NCBI RefSeq assembly: GCF_003550015.1
Contig: NZ_QXEV01000006.1
Location: forward strand, 8,838 to 72,837
Source: Anaeroplasma bactoclasticum
GTDB lineage: Bacteria > Bacillota_I > Bacilli_A > Acholeplasmatales > Anaeroplasmataceae
Length of the DNA stretch: 64,000 nucleotides
Direction of reading: 5' to 3'
Shown: positions 57,541 through 64,000 of the stretch, in pieces
Position numbering within the stretch: position 1 is the first letter of the stretch
Layout of the letters: every line of letters begins with the position of its first letter
Program-made: the position numbers and the translations under genes
The notes under the pieces: model-generated
Database searches by the model: none
What the model was told of the DNA's origin: nothing
Seen by the model: the letters and a program-made list of their open reading frames with translations, nothing else

Positions 57541-57651
57541 CATGTTGAGACGGTATGCTCTTTATCTTTAGGAGTGCTCCACCAAGAAAAGAAATAATTT
57601 AATTATATATAATTAATAGCTTATGATGAATACTGTTATCATAGGCTTTTC
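57541..57651 (+). repeat. HVETV-end repeat, copy 6, with the right 97-bp repeat
   Basis: CATGTTGAGACGGTATGC, coding HVETVCSLSLGVLHQEKK and TAA (57595-57597), then the AGCTTATGAT hairpin. Bases 57555-57651 match 56689-56785. It is the most complete copy, with upstream flank (as copy 2), core, tail and terminator. Confidence 0.85.
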
Positions 57652-57722
57652 TTTTATAATAATAGAACATGATATAAAGTTTATATATGCTTAAATGATA
57701 TATACCTAGGTATAAATAAATC

Positions 57723-57774
57723 TTGACATCTATAAATTTTTTATATATACTTTAATTGACCGACAGCCTGTCGG
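57723..57774 (+). promoter_or_regulatory. TetR promoter and CCGACAG palindrome operator
   Basis: TTGACA (57723-57728), 17 bases, TATACT (57746-57751). The 15-bp palindrome CCGACAGCCTGTCGG (57760-57774) lies at the start of the transcript. Confidence 0.82.
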
Positions 57775-57831
57775 CTATAAAGATGAATAAGTAGGTATAT
57801 CTATCAATTGTATCTATGGAGGGGGTATACG

Positions 57832-58458
57832 ATGAGAGTTGTGAAGGATGCTCTAGAGAGAAAAAATGAAATATTGGATGTAGCTGAAGAGCTATTTGTT
57901 ACTAAAGGATATGATAAGACTAGTACAAATGATATCCTTGAAAGAGTAGATATCGCTAGAGGAACACTTTATTATCATTTTAAATCTAAGGAAGATATAT
58001 TAAATGCCATAATCGAAAGGATTAATCTATCTTTAATAGCTAAAGCTAAAGCGATAGCTAAAGATACTTCGATTTCGATACCAGATAGGATTGTAATGAC
58101 AATTGCTGGTCTTAATGTAGATACAGAGATAGGACATGAAATTATTGATGAGGTTCATAAACCTCAAAATGCTTTGATGCATCAAAAGATGCAAAATGAT
58201 CTTGTTGGAAAAATCGTTCCTATCTTAACAGGACTTGTTATAGAGGGAAATGAACAAAAAATATTCAATGTTAAGTATCCAAAGGAAACTGTTGAAATGC
58301 TTATACTTTATTCATGTATTGTATTTGATGATGACTATGATGATATAAAAGAAAATAAGGATAAGAGAATAGAAGCATTCCTACATAATATGGAGTGCCT
58401 ATTTGGAGCAGAAAAAGGTAGCTTACAAAAGGTAATGATAAAGCTATTTAGAAGATAA
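57832..58458 (+). CDS. TetR/AcrR family regulator of the MFS exporter
   Basis: 208 residues. ATG 57832 is chosen because GGAGGGGG precedes it. The helix-turn-helix region is KNEILDVAEELFVTKGYDKTSTNDILERVDIARGTLYYHFKSKEDILNAII (about 9-58). It should bind the CCGACAG palindromes found before itself and before the downstream MFS gene, and release DNA on meeting a drug or metabolite exported by that pump. Confidence 0.9.
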   Translation: MRVVKDALERKNEILDVAEELFVTKGYDKTSTNDILERVDIARGTLYYHFKSKEDILNAIIERINLSLIAKAKAIAKDTSISIPDRIVMTIAGLNVDTEIGHEIIDEVHKPQNALMHQKMQNDLVGKIVPILTGLVIEGNEQKIFNVKYPKETVEMLILYSCIVFDDDYDDIKENKDKRIEAFLHNMECLFGAEKGSLQKVMIKLFRR

Positions 58459-58468
58459 TAGTTAAAAA

Positions 58469-58499
58469 TTAAGGGAACCAAGATAATAGGTTCCCTTAA
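58469..58499 (+). terminator. Hairpin between the tetR and MFS genes
   Basis: A perfect 11-bp stem TTAAGGGAACC/GGTTCCCTTAA with a 9-base loop, but no T tract, so termination is uncertain. Confidence 0.5.
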
Positions 58500-58512
58500 A
58501 AAACAAACTAAT

Positions 58513-58529
58513 ACCGACAGACAGTCGGT
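58513..58529 (+). promoter_or_regulatory. Second TetR operator before the MFS gene
   Basis: ACCGACAGACAGTCGGT, a 17-bp imperfect palindrome matching the 57760 operator in its CCGAC and GTCGG arms. It lies 19 bases ahead of the start codon. Confidence 0.75.
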
Positions 58530-58547
58530 CACAAAAGGAGAATTAAT

Positions 58548-59783
58548 ATGCAAAAATCAAATTATCGTAAATTTTTAATACTTTGGTCTGGAGATCTTAT
58601 ATCACAAATTGGTGGAGGTCTTACAAGCTTTGGACTTGGAGTTTATGTTTTTAATATTACAGGAAGTGCCGCTATGATGGCAATTGTAACACTTTTAGGT
58701 TTTTTGCCAACACTTTTACTTTCTATACCAGCAGGTGCTTTAGCTGATAAATATGATAGAAGAATACTTATGATGATAGGTGATGGATTTTCAGCAATCG
58801 GAATTATATATATACTAGTTTCTATGATGCTTGGAGATGTAGCAATTTGGCAAATATGCCTTGGCGTATCTATTAGCTCTATATTTTCATCCTTGCTTGA
58901 GCCCTCATATAGAGCTACTGTTACAGATATGTTATCAGAAGAAGAATATACTAAAGCAAATGGTTTAACATCTTTATCTGCTAGTGCTAGGTATCTAGTA
59001 TCACCGTTAATAGCTGGATTACTTCTTGGAGCTTATGATATAAAGCTACTTCTAATAATTGATATATGCACATTCTTTGTAACCTTCTTTACAACTGCAC
59101 TTGTAAAAAAAAGCATCAAAAAAGAGAGAATTAAAAAGAATGAGCGCTTTTTATCAATTTTATCTCAAGGATGGAGGGAGGTTCATGCAAGAAAGGGTAT
59201 CTTCTTACTTATAATTGTTTCATCTCTTATATCAATGTGTATAGGAGTTATTCAAATATTGTCAGAACCTATGATTTTATCATTTGCAGATTCAAAAACA
59301 CTTGGTATTACTGAAACAGTATGTGCACTAGGTATGCTAGCAACAGCGCTTATAACTGGTATAGTTGGTATAAGTAAGCATCATTCAGCAATCCTTTCAA
59401 TATCATTGATTTTAGCAGGATTGTTTATGATTGGATTTTCAATTATAGAAAATATTATAGTGATTTCTATTTTTGGTTTCCTTTTCTTTGCAATGCTACC
59501 TCTTGCCAATTCTTGCTTAGATTATCTTGTAAGAATAAATATACCAAATGAGTTACAGGGACGTGTTTGGGGCTTTATAGGATTTATATCACAATTAGGC
59601 TATATTCCTGCTTATGCAATGTCTGGAATTCTTGCAGACTCAATAGGAAGTGGCTTTGATATTGGAGTTGGAAGAGGCTCTGCCATAGTAACTATGGTAT
59701 CTGGAATTATGCTTATGATAATTTGTGCTAGCTTATTATTTTCTAAGAGAATCAAAAGCCTTGAGTCAATCACACTACCTTGA
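58548..59783 (+). CDS. MFS efflux transporter
   Basis: 411 residues, ATG 58548 behind AAAAGGAG. Twelve predicted spans, with MFS motif A in GALADKYDRRILM (about residues 62-74) and a repeat of the pattern near LQGRVWGFIGF. The group resembles multidrug or macrolide exporters (Tet(V)/MefA-like), but the substrate is not readable. It is controlled by the adjacent TetR through the shared operator. Its 3' end runs into mobile-element debris. Confidence 0.88.
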   Translation: MQKSNYRKFLILWSGDLISQIGGGLTSFGLGVYVFNITGSAAMMAIVTLLGFLPTLLLSIPAGALADKYDRRILMMIGDGFSAIGIIYILVSMMLGDVAIWQICLGVSISSIFSSLLEPSYRATVTDMLSEEEYTKANGLTSLSASARYLVSPLIAGLLLGAYDIKLLLIIDICTFFVTFFTTALVKKSIKKERIKKNERFLSILSQGWREVHARKGIFLLIIVSSLISMCIGVIQILSEPMILSFADSKTLGITETVCALGMLATALITGIVGISKHHSAILSISLILAGLFMIGFSIIENIIVISIFGFLFFAMLPLANSCLDYLVRINIPNELQGRVWGFIGFISQLGYIPAYAMSGILADSIGSGFDIGVGRGSAIVTMVSGIMLMIICASLLFSKRIKSLESITLP

Positions 59784-60006
59784 TTTTTTTGATAATCGAG
59801 CATTTTCTGATAATAATCCCAATGGACCTTGTTATTGTACTTCGTCGAACCAAGATGAAAAAACTATAAAGCAAATGGTTAGTGAGTTCCAAGCGAATGG
59901 TGTAAAAGAAACCATTAGAAAATATGCAGTAGAGATGCTTGATAAGCCTCATATTTCATTTGTTTTTTTTCTTTGTTTAAAATGTGTTGGTCACATAAAC
60001 CACTAA
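59779..60006 (+). pseudogene. Fragment of an unidentified mobile-element protein
   Basis: A frame without a proper start encodes LDFFDNRAFSDNNPNGPCYC..NQDEKTIKQMVSEF...IRKYAVEMLDKPHISFVFF. The tight Cys-Tyr-Cys and DNNPNGP pattern looks like a real protein, but I cannot name it. It abuts the MFS stop and is followed by a minus-strand scrap (about 60075-59983) reading KRKTTRRQLSKPMEQAKNEM. No complete gene lies in 59784-60221. Confidence 0.4.
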
Positions 60007-60157
60007 CTACTAGCATTTCATTCTTGGCTTGTTCCATTGGCTTAGATAATTGACGTCTAGTAGTTTTTCTTTTACTAGAAGAAGATTTGAAATAAGAAGT
60101 TCTTTATCTTTAAGAAGAATGTTTAACCAAACCTATTTTTTTTATGAAGTATAGTTA

Positions 60158-60209
60158 TTGACAAGTTTACTTTGCATAATTATAATATATGTGACAAGTA
60201 CACTTGGCA
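60158..60209 (+). promoter_or_regulatory. Consensus promoter with paired TGACAAGT operators (flavodoxin operon)
   Basis: TTGACA (60158-60163), 17 bases, TATAAT (60181-60186), a perfect consensus. TGACAAGTTTACTTTGCA (60159-60176) and TGACAAGTACACTTGGCA (60192-60209) match at 15 of 18 bases and lie 33 bp apart, one on the -35 and one at the start of the transcript. Confidence 0.85.
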
Positions 60210-60221
60210 AGGGGTGAAAAT

Positions 60222-60674
60222 ATGAAAAAATTGTTTATTTATTATTCTTATACAGGAAATGGGGATATTGTTGCAGAACACTTAAAATCCTTAGGCTATG
60301 AAATAAGAAAAGTAGAAGCGAATTATAAGCTTAGTAAGAATTTATTCTTATCCATGATGAAGGGTGGCTTTGATGGTTTTAGAGGGAAAAAGCCAAAGCT
60401 TAATAACTATGATAATAATATAGATGATTATGAAGAGGTTATTATTGGTTCACCTATATGGAATGGAAGATTAGCTCCTGTATGTAATTCTATTTTGAAT
60501 GAAACCAATCTATCGAATAAGCATGTTTCATTTATTTTATATAGTGGAAGTGGAGAAGCTAAAGTTGCTATTAAGAAAATATCTAAATTATTTAAAAATG
60601 CTAAAGTGGTTGTTTTAAAGGAACCTAAGAAATATACAAATGAAGTAGAAAAGGTTGGTTTGATCAATGAATAA
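60222..60674 (+). CDS. Flavodoxin-like protein
   Basis: 150 residues; ATG 60222 behind AAGGGGTG. The FMN phosphate loop is YYSYTGNGDIVAEHL at the N-terminus, and the second flavin loop region is IIGSPIWNGRLAPVCN. It likely serves as a quinone/NAD(P)H-type or redox partner flavoprotein. It overlaps the next gene by 8 bases. Confidence 0.85.
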   Translation: MKKLFIYYSYTGNGDIVAEHLKSLGYEIRKVEANYKLSKNLFLSMMKGGFDGFRGKKPKLNNYDNNIDDYEEVIIGSPIWNGRLAPVCNSILNETNLSNKHVSFILYSGSGEAKVAIKKISKLFKNAKVVVLKEPKKYTNEVEKVGLINE

Positions 60675-61008
60675 GGATGAAATTTTATCTAAAGCAAAAG
60701 ATGAAGGTAAGGGTATAGATATCGCAGATATCGATGCTCAGCATATTGGTTATGCAAAGGCTTGCCATATTGGTATTGCATTAATTGCTATTTGGAATAT
60801 AGCGGAATTTATGCTATATAAAACCTATAGCTTTGGCTTTTTAATGGCTATATTTGGAATGGAAGCAACAGCTTTCTTAATGAAGTATTTAAAACTTAAG
60901 AAAACTCATGAATTAATTGTTTTTATCATTTATAGTTTGGGTTTTGTACTTTTTTTAGTATTATGGATATTACAGCTTGTAGGAGTGATTGCTAGATGCA
61001 AAGCTTAA
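60667..61008 (+). CDS. Small membrane protein paired with an XRE regulator
   Basis: 113 residues, ATG 60667. A charged N-terminus (NKDEILSKAKDEGKGI) is followed by three spans at about 30-50, 53-70 and 82-108. The KDEIL opening and the overlapping XRE gene match a DUF6442-like pair seen in Firmicutes (match by eye). Function unknown; possibly the target or sensor of the regulator. Confidence 0.7.
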   Translation: MNKDEILSKAKDEGKGIDIADIDAQHIGYAKACHIGIALIAIWNIAEFMLYKTYSFGFLMAIFGMEATAFLMKYLKLKKTHELIVFIIYSLGFVLFLVLWILQLVGVIARCKA

Positions 61009-61202
61009 AATTACTAAATAGAGTTCAAGAGATAAGAAAACAAAAAGGCTTATCTCAAGAAAAGCTAGCTTCTATGATTGGCGTTTCAAGAAATACAATA
61101 TCATCAATTGAAACAGGGCAATATGAGCCAACAGCTAAAATTGCATTACTTTTATGTATTGCTTTAGATTTAAAATTTGAGGATTTATTTTATTTTAAAT
61201 AA
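60996..61202 (+). CDS. XRE family helix-turn-helix regulator
   Basis: 68 residues beginning 13 bases inside the previous gene. The whole protein is one HTH_3 domain: VQEIRKQKGLSQEKLASMIGVSRNTISSIETGQYEPTAKIALLLCIALDLKFEDLF. It could control the upstream TGACAAGT promoter, but that site type is not specifically known for this family. Confidence 0.88.
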   Translation: MQSLKLLNRVQEIRKQKGLSQEKLASMIGVSRNTISSIETGQYEPTAKIALLLCIALDLKFEDLFYFK

Positions 61203-61219
61203 ATCAATTTGGGGGAATT

Positions 61220-62446
61220 ATGAAAATTATAGTTATTGGACCATCTGGTGCTGGTAAATCAGAATATTCAAGAAAGCTACAAAAGATCTTTAATGTTGAA
61301 TTATTTCATTTAGATAATATTTGGTGGAATAGTGATAAAACACATATTACTAGAGATGAATTTGACGTTAAGCTAGATGGTATATTAAAGAAGAAGGATT
61401 GGATTATCGATGGAGATTATTCAAGAACCTATGAAAGAAGAATGGAAGAATCAGATTGTATATTCTTCTTAAAATATCCTATAGAGGTATGCCTTGAGGG
61501 GGCAAAATCTAGAGTAGGAAAGAAAAGAACTGACCTACCTTGGGTTGAGGATACCTTTGATTTAGAATTCAAGGAATGGATAGAAAATTGGTATGATTCT
61601 AATTTAGATAGATTAAATGCCTTATTAGATAAATTTAAGGAAACAAAGAAGGTTTATATATTTACATCTAGAGATGAAGCGAATCATTTCTTATTAGAGG
61701 ATGTTTTCCTATTAAAGGAAGAATTATTAAAAAATGATATTAATAAGATGAATCATACTCTAACATCATTTTGGAATAATGCTATTAAATTAGAGGATTC
61801 GGAGAAGGAAGAATATTTGAGTGATTCAAATAGAAGTGTATTTGATATTGTTCCATCAAAAAAGCTATATGATGCAGTAATGCTTTTAAAGGATAAGGAA
61901 AATGTATTAGACTATGGTGCAGGTAGTGGCTGGGCATCAATTTCCTTAGCACTGAATGGTGCTAAAAATATTACTGCAGTGGATTTAGGAGATAATATCA
62001 TTAATAGTATTCTATTTTATGAAAAGGCATATAATGCAAGGGGCATTCATGCTTATAAAATAGATGAAAATTGGCTAAAGACAGTTCCAAGTAAATCCTA
62101 TGATGGTATTATTTGCAGTAATGTATTAGATGTAATCCCAGAAGAAACAAAGGATTCAATTATCAAAGAATTTGCAAGATTATTAAAGAGGGATTCCTTA
62201 CTTATTGTTGGATTAAATTATTATATTTCTAAAGAGCAAGCAGAAGAGAGTAAATTAGATTTTATACAAGATAAATACCTATTTGTTGATGGAATCTTAC
62301 GCCTTGCAAGCTATTCGGATTCCGCCTGGGAAAGCTTCTTTTTACCTTATTTTGAAATAGTATTCTTAGATCATTTCAAATGGGAAGGAGAAAATACAGA
62401 AAAAAGAAGATTATTTGTTTTAAAGAGGAGGGAAAATGAAATCTAG
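61220..62446 (+). CDS. Fusion of an adenylate-kinase-like P-loop kinase and a class I methyltransferase
   Basis: 408 residues, ATG 61220 behind TTGGGGGAA. Residues 1-170 are a nucleoside-kinase-like P-loop domain with Walker A GPSGAGKSEYSRKL and the HLDNIWW and WIIDGDYSRTYERRM regions typical of the FlaR/topology-modulation group. From about 174 (MNHTLTSFWNNAIK) a SAM-dependent methyltransferase follows, with DYGAGSGWASISLAL near 232 and CSNVLDVIPEE at about 296. The frame is continuous with no internal ribosome site. I know these two domains as separate proteins; the fusion is unusual. The substrate is unknown. Confidence 0.82.
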   Translation: MKIIVIGPSGAGKSEYSRKLQKIFNVELFHLDNIWWNSDKTHITRDEFDVKLDGILKKKDWIIDGDYSRTYERRMEESDCIFFLKYPIEVCLEGAKSRVGKKRTDLPWVEDTFDLEFKEWIENWYDSNLDRLNALLDKFKETKKVYIFTSRDEANHFLLEDVFLLKEELLKNDINKMNHTLTSFWNNAIKLEDSEKEEYLSDSNRSVFDIVPSKKLYDAVMLLKDKENVLDYGAGSGWASISLALNGAKNITAVDLGDNIINSILFYEKAYNARGIHAYKIDENWLKTVPSKSYDGIICSNVLDVIPEETKDSIIKEFARLLKRDSLLIVGLNYYISKEQAEESKLDFIQDKYLFVDGILRLASYSDSAWESFFLPYFEIVFLDHFKWEGENTEKRRLFVLKRRENEI

Positions 62447-63476
62447 GAATACTATATTAAAGGACTCAGAAATTTCCTTAAAAGTAATTTCTCTACCCGA
62501 TTTAAATACCTTAACAGATATATTACTTGATTCTAAGGTTAAAGAAACCTATATGATACCGGATATGGATAAGAATGATGCAATTAATTTTTCTAAAAGA
62601 TTAATGGATTTATCCAATAATTTAGATTTATTTATCTATGGTATATATGCAAATAACAATCTAATAGGTTTATTGAACCAAGTAGATAGAAATGAATATG
62701 AAATAGAGCTTGGCTATTTTATTTCATCAAAATATTGGAATAAAGGATATGCTACTATAGCCTTAAAATTAGCTATTGATGAATTATTTCGTATAGGCTA
62801 TAAAAGAGTAATGGCTGCCCATTTTGAAAATAATATTGCCTCTGCAAGGGTTATGCAAAAGTGTGGTATGCAAAAAATCGATAAAATAGAAGAATTAGAA
62901 TATAGAGGTATCCTACATAAATGTATTTATTATGCAATTGATGGAAATAATGAATCCATTATTGGAGATAATATTATTTTAAGATGTGCACAAGATAATG
63001 ATTATTTAAGTATGCTTAAGGTTTGGGGAGATAAAGATGTATATCAGTGGATGCTATTTACCCCAACTGTAGAAGAAAGTGATGCAAAAGAAAGAAATAA
63101 AAGAAGCATGGAATATCAAAAGTCACATTATGCTTATTATATAGCTAAAAAAGATACCAATAAGCCTATTGGGCTATGTGCTATTAAAGAATATGAGGAT
63201 GGTAAGATTAAGGAATCTGGTATCGCAATAGCTAAAGAATACCAAGGCTTAGGCTATGGGAAAGAGGTATTAAAGCTATTGCTTGATTTAGCATTTAATA
63301 AACTAGATGCAAAATCATTCCAATATGGTTATTTTATCGATAATATAAAATCTAAGCGTCTTGCAGAATATTTTCATTTTCAATATGAAGGTATAGAAGA
63401 AATGGTAAGACCTCATGATCAAGAAAAAAAGATTATTGAATTATGTGTTTTAAAAAGAGAAGATTACATTAAATAG
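62436..63476 (+). CDS. Tandem GNAT acetyltransferase
   Basis: 346 residues, ATG 62436 overlapping the previous stop by 11 bases, behind GAGGAGGG. Two RimJ/RimL-like GNAT domains lie in tandem: residues 1-170 with ELGYFISSKYWNKGYATIALKLAI and FENNIASARVMQKCGMQK, and about 175-346 with ESGIAIAKEYQGLGYGKEVLKLLL. Both have acetyl-CoA-binding loops. It may modify proteins, antibiotics or amines; no specificity is readable. It is translationally coupled to the kinase-methyltransferase. Confidence 0.85.
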   Translation: MKSRNTILKDSEISLKVISLPDLNTLTDILLDSKVKETYMIPDMDKNDAINFSKRLMDLSNNLDLFIYGIYANNNLIGLLNQVDRNEYEIELGYFISSKYWNKGYATIALKLAIDELFRIGYKRVMAAHFENNIASARVMQKCGMQKIDKIEELEYRGILHKCIYYAIDGNNESIIGDNIILRCAQDNDYLSMLKVWGDKDVYQWMLFTPTVEESDAKERNKRSMEYQKSHYAYYIAKKDTNKPIGLCAIKEYEDGKIKESGIAIAKEYQGLGYGKEVLKLLLDLAFNKLDAKSFQYGYFIDNIKSKRLAEYFHFQYEGIEEMVRPHDQEKKIIELCVLKREDYIK

Positions 63477-63506
63477 AAGGTTTTTAAGGAAGCCTTCTTT
63501 TATTTA
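63475..63506 (+). terminator. Terminator after the GNAT gene
   Basis: Stem AGAAGG/CCTTCT with a 12-base loop, then TTTATTT. The stem is short. Confidence 0.6.
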
Positions 63507-63531
63507 CATTTTTCTATATCTATTTTATAAT
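63503..63531 (+). promoter_or_regulatory. Promoter of the last gene
   Basis: TTTACA (63503-63508), 17 bases, TATAAT (63526-63531). Confidence 0.75.
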
Positions 63532-63551
63532 GATATTAAGGGGATGAAGCT

Positions 63552-64000
63552 ATGGATACCAAAAAAGAAAGATATATACCAAAAACATTAGCCATTATTG
63601 CGTTCGTTTTAGTATTTGTATGTCTTGGTGCTGCAATTACTTTGGATATAGTTATCTTTTTTGAAAAGATACTATCCTTCATTTTTGCGATTTTTGCATC
63701 CGCATTCATGTTCTTTATATTCTTTATTGGTTTTATATTATCTTTATTTTTGGTTTTTGGATTCTATATTTATGAGTCGAATGGCTTTTGGCCACTAACC
63801 CTTTCTATAGAGGTTTATAAAAGTATAACAGGAGATGTAGTAATTACTCCAGAACAAATCCAAATATATCAAATAGGAAGAAGTGCTATTTTAGTTTTTG
63901 CCTTTTTATCTTTTATACTTGCGATTATATCTTCTAAGATGGATAAAAATAGAAGAAAACGTGGAGATTTAAATGTAAGAAGAGTAAAGCCATTTAATGT
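63552..64000 (+). CDS. Membrane protein, 3' truncated by window edge
   Basis: ATG 63552 behind AAGGGGATG opens a frame with no stop before the window ends (149 full codons). It starts MDTKKERYIPKTLAIIAFVLV. Spans lie at about 11-31, 37-72 (a long hydrophobic Phe-rich stretch, probably two helices) and 113-131, with an external loop near 75-110 and a basic cytoplasmic tail (KMDKNRRKRGDLNVRRVK). No family recognised. Confidence 0.65.
   Translation, partial: MDTKKERYIPKTLAIIAFVLVFVCLGAAITLDIVIFFEKILSFIFAIFASAFMFFIFFIGFILSLFLVFGFYIYESNGFWPLTLSIEVYKSITGDVVITPEQIQIYQIGRSAILVFAFLSFILAIISSKMDKNRRKRGDLNVRRVKPFN

Noticed and set aside
59725-60006. A complete gene starting at 59725
   Set aside because: Its first codons lie inside the MFS gene in another frame; the coherent peptide begins only after about 59779.
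60104-60130. CTTTATCTTTAAGAAG as a seventh HVETV-end copy
   Set aside because: It resembles the CTTTATCTTTAGGAG tail but lacks the GTTGAGACGG core and has a different continuation; too weak to claim.

Overview
The window is AT-rich and uses standard bacterial code 11; TGA ends recN and other genes. Gene order and content point to a low-GC member of the Bacilli/Erysipelotrichia branch of Firmicutes, probably a gut anaerobe. Evidence includes rpiB-upp directly ahead of a complete F1Fo ATP synthase operon with a DUF1146 gene behind it, the nusB-xseA-xseB-tlyA-recN block, and abundant AGGAGG ribosome sites. The species cannot be named from sequence alone.

Layout. 1-2780: the end of an acidic tandem-repeat protein and an eight-unit DUF1508 (YegP-like) protein. 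2852-3979: a methyltransferase. 4174-13092: a ten-gene operon for an LplB/LplC-type sugar ABC importer with its own MsmX-like ATPase and five small accessory membrane proteins, behind a consensus promoter overlapped by a cre-like box. 13171: a lipoprotein. 14431-22761: rpiB, upp and the ATP synthase, whose c subunit carries a two-carboxylate Na+ motif.

22811-32065 is a decaying Rhs polymorphic-toxin locus: one long Rhs gene broken by a frameshift and a stop, a displaced orphan C-terminal tip behind a 151-bp duplicate of the gene start, and candidate immunity genes. 32203-48370 is core genome: ispH/uppS, nusB-recN, a Cof phosphatase, Y-family polymerase, DEAD-box helicase, DegV, glgC/glgA, argS and tRNA-Leu(CAA).

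48.4-60.2 kb is an accessory island. Its most unusual feature is a scattered series of short copies of one coding end (peptide HVETV plus about 14 residues and a stop), which resembles the 3' end of an RlmD/RumA-type 23S rRNA methyltransferase. These copies separate small cargo modules: a Fic gene, a broken KilA-N gene with TetR/EFR1, a TetR with a broken pectinacetylesterase, and a Phd/RelE-type toxin-antitoxin pair. I read them as attachment-site scars of repeated integration and loss. TetR/MFS efflux genes and other fragments follow. 60.2-64 kb holds a flavodoxin, a membrane protein/XRE pair, a kinase-methyltransferase fusion, a double GNAT protein and a membrane gene cut by the window edge.

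Several accessory promoters carry paired, readable operators (Fic, TetR/EFR1, TA, TetR/MFS, flavodoxin). Broken reading frames cluster in the Rhs locus and the island.
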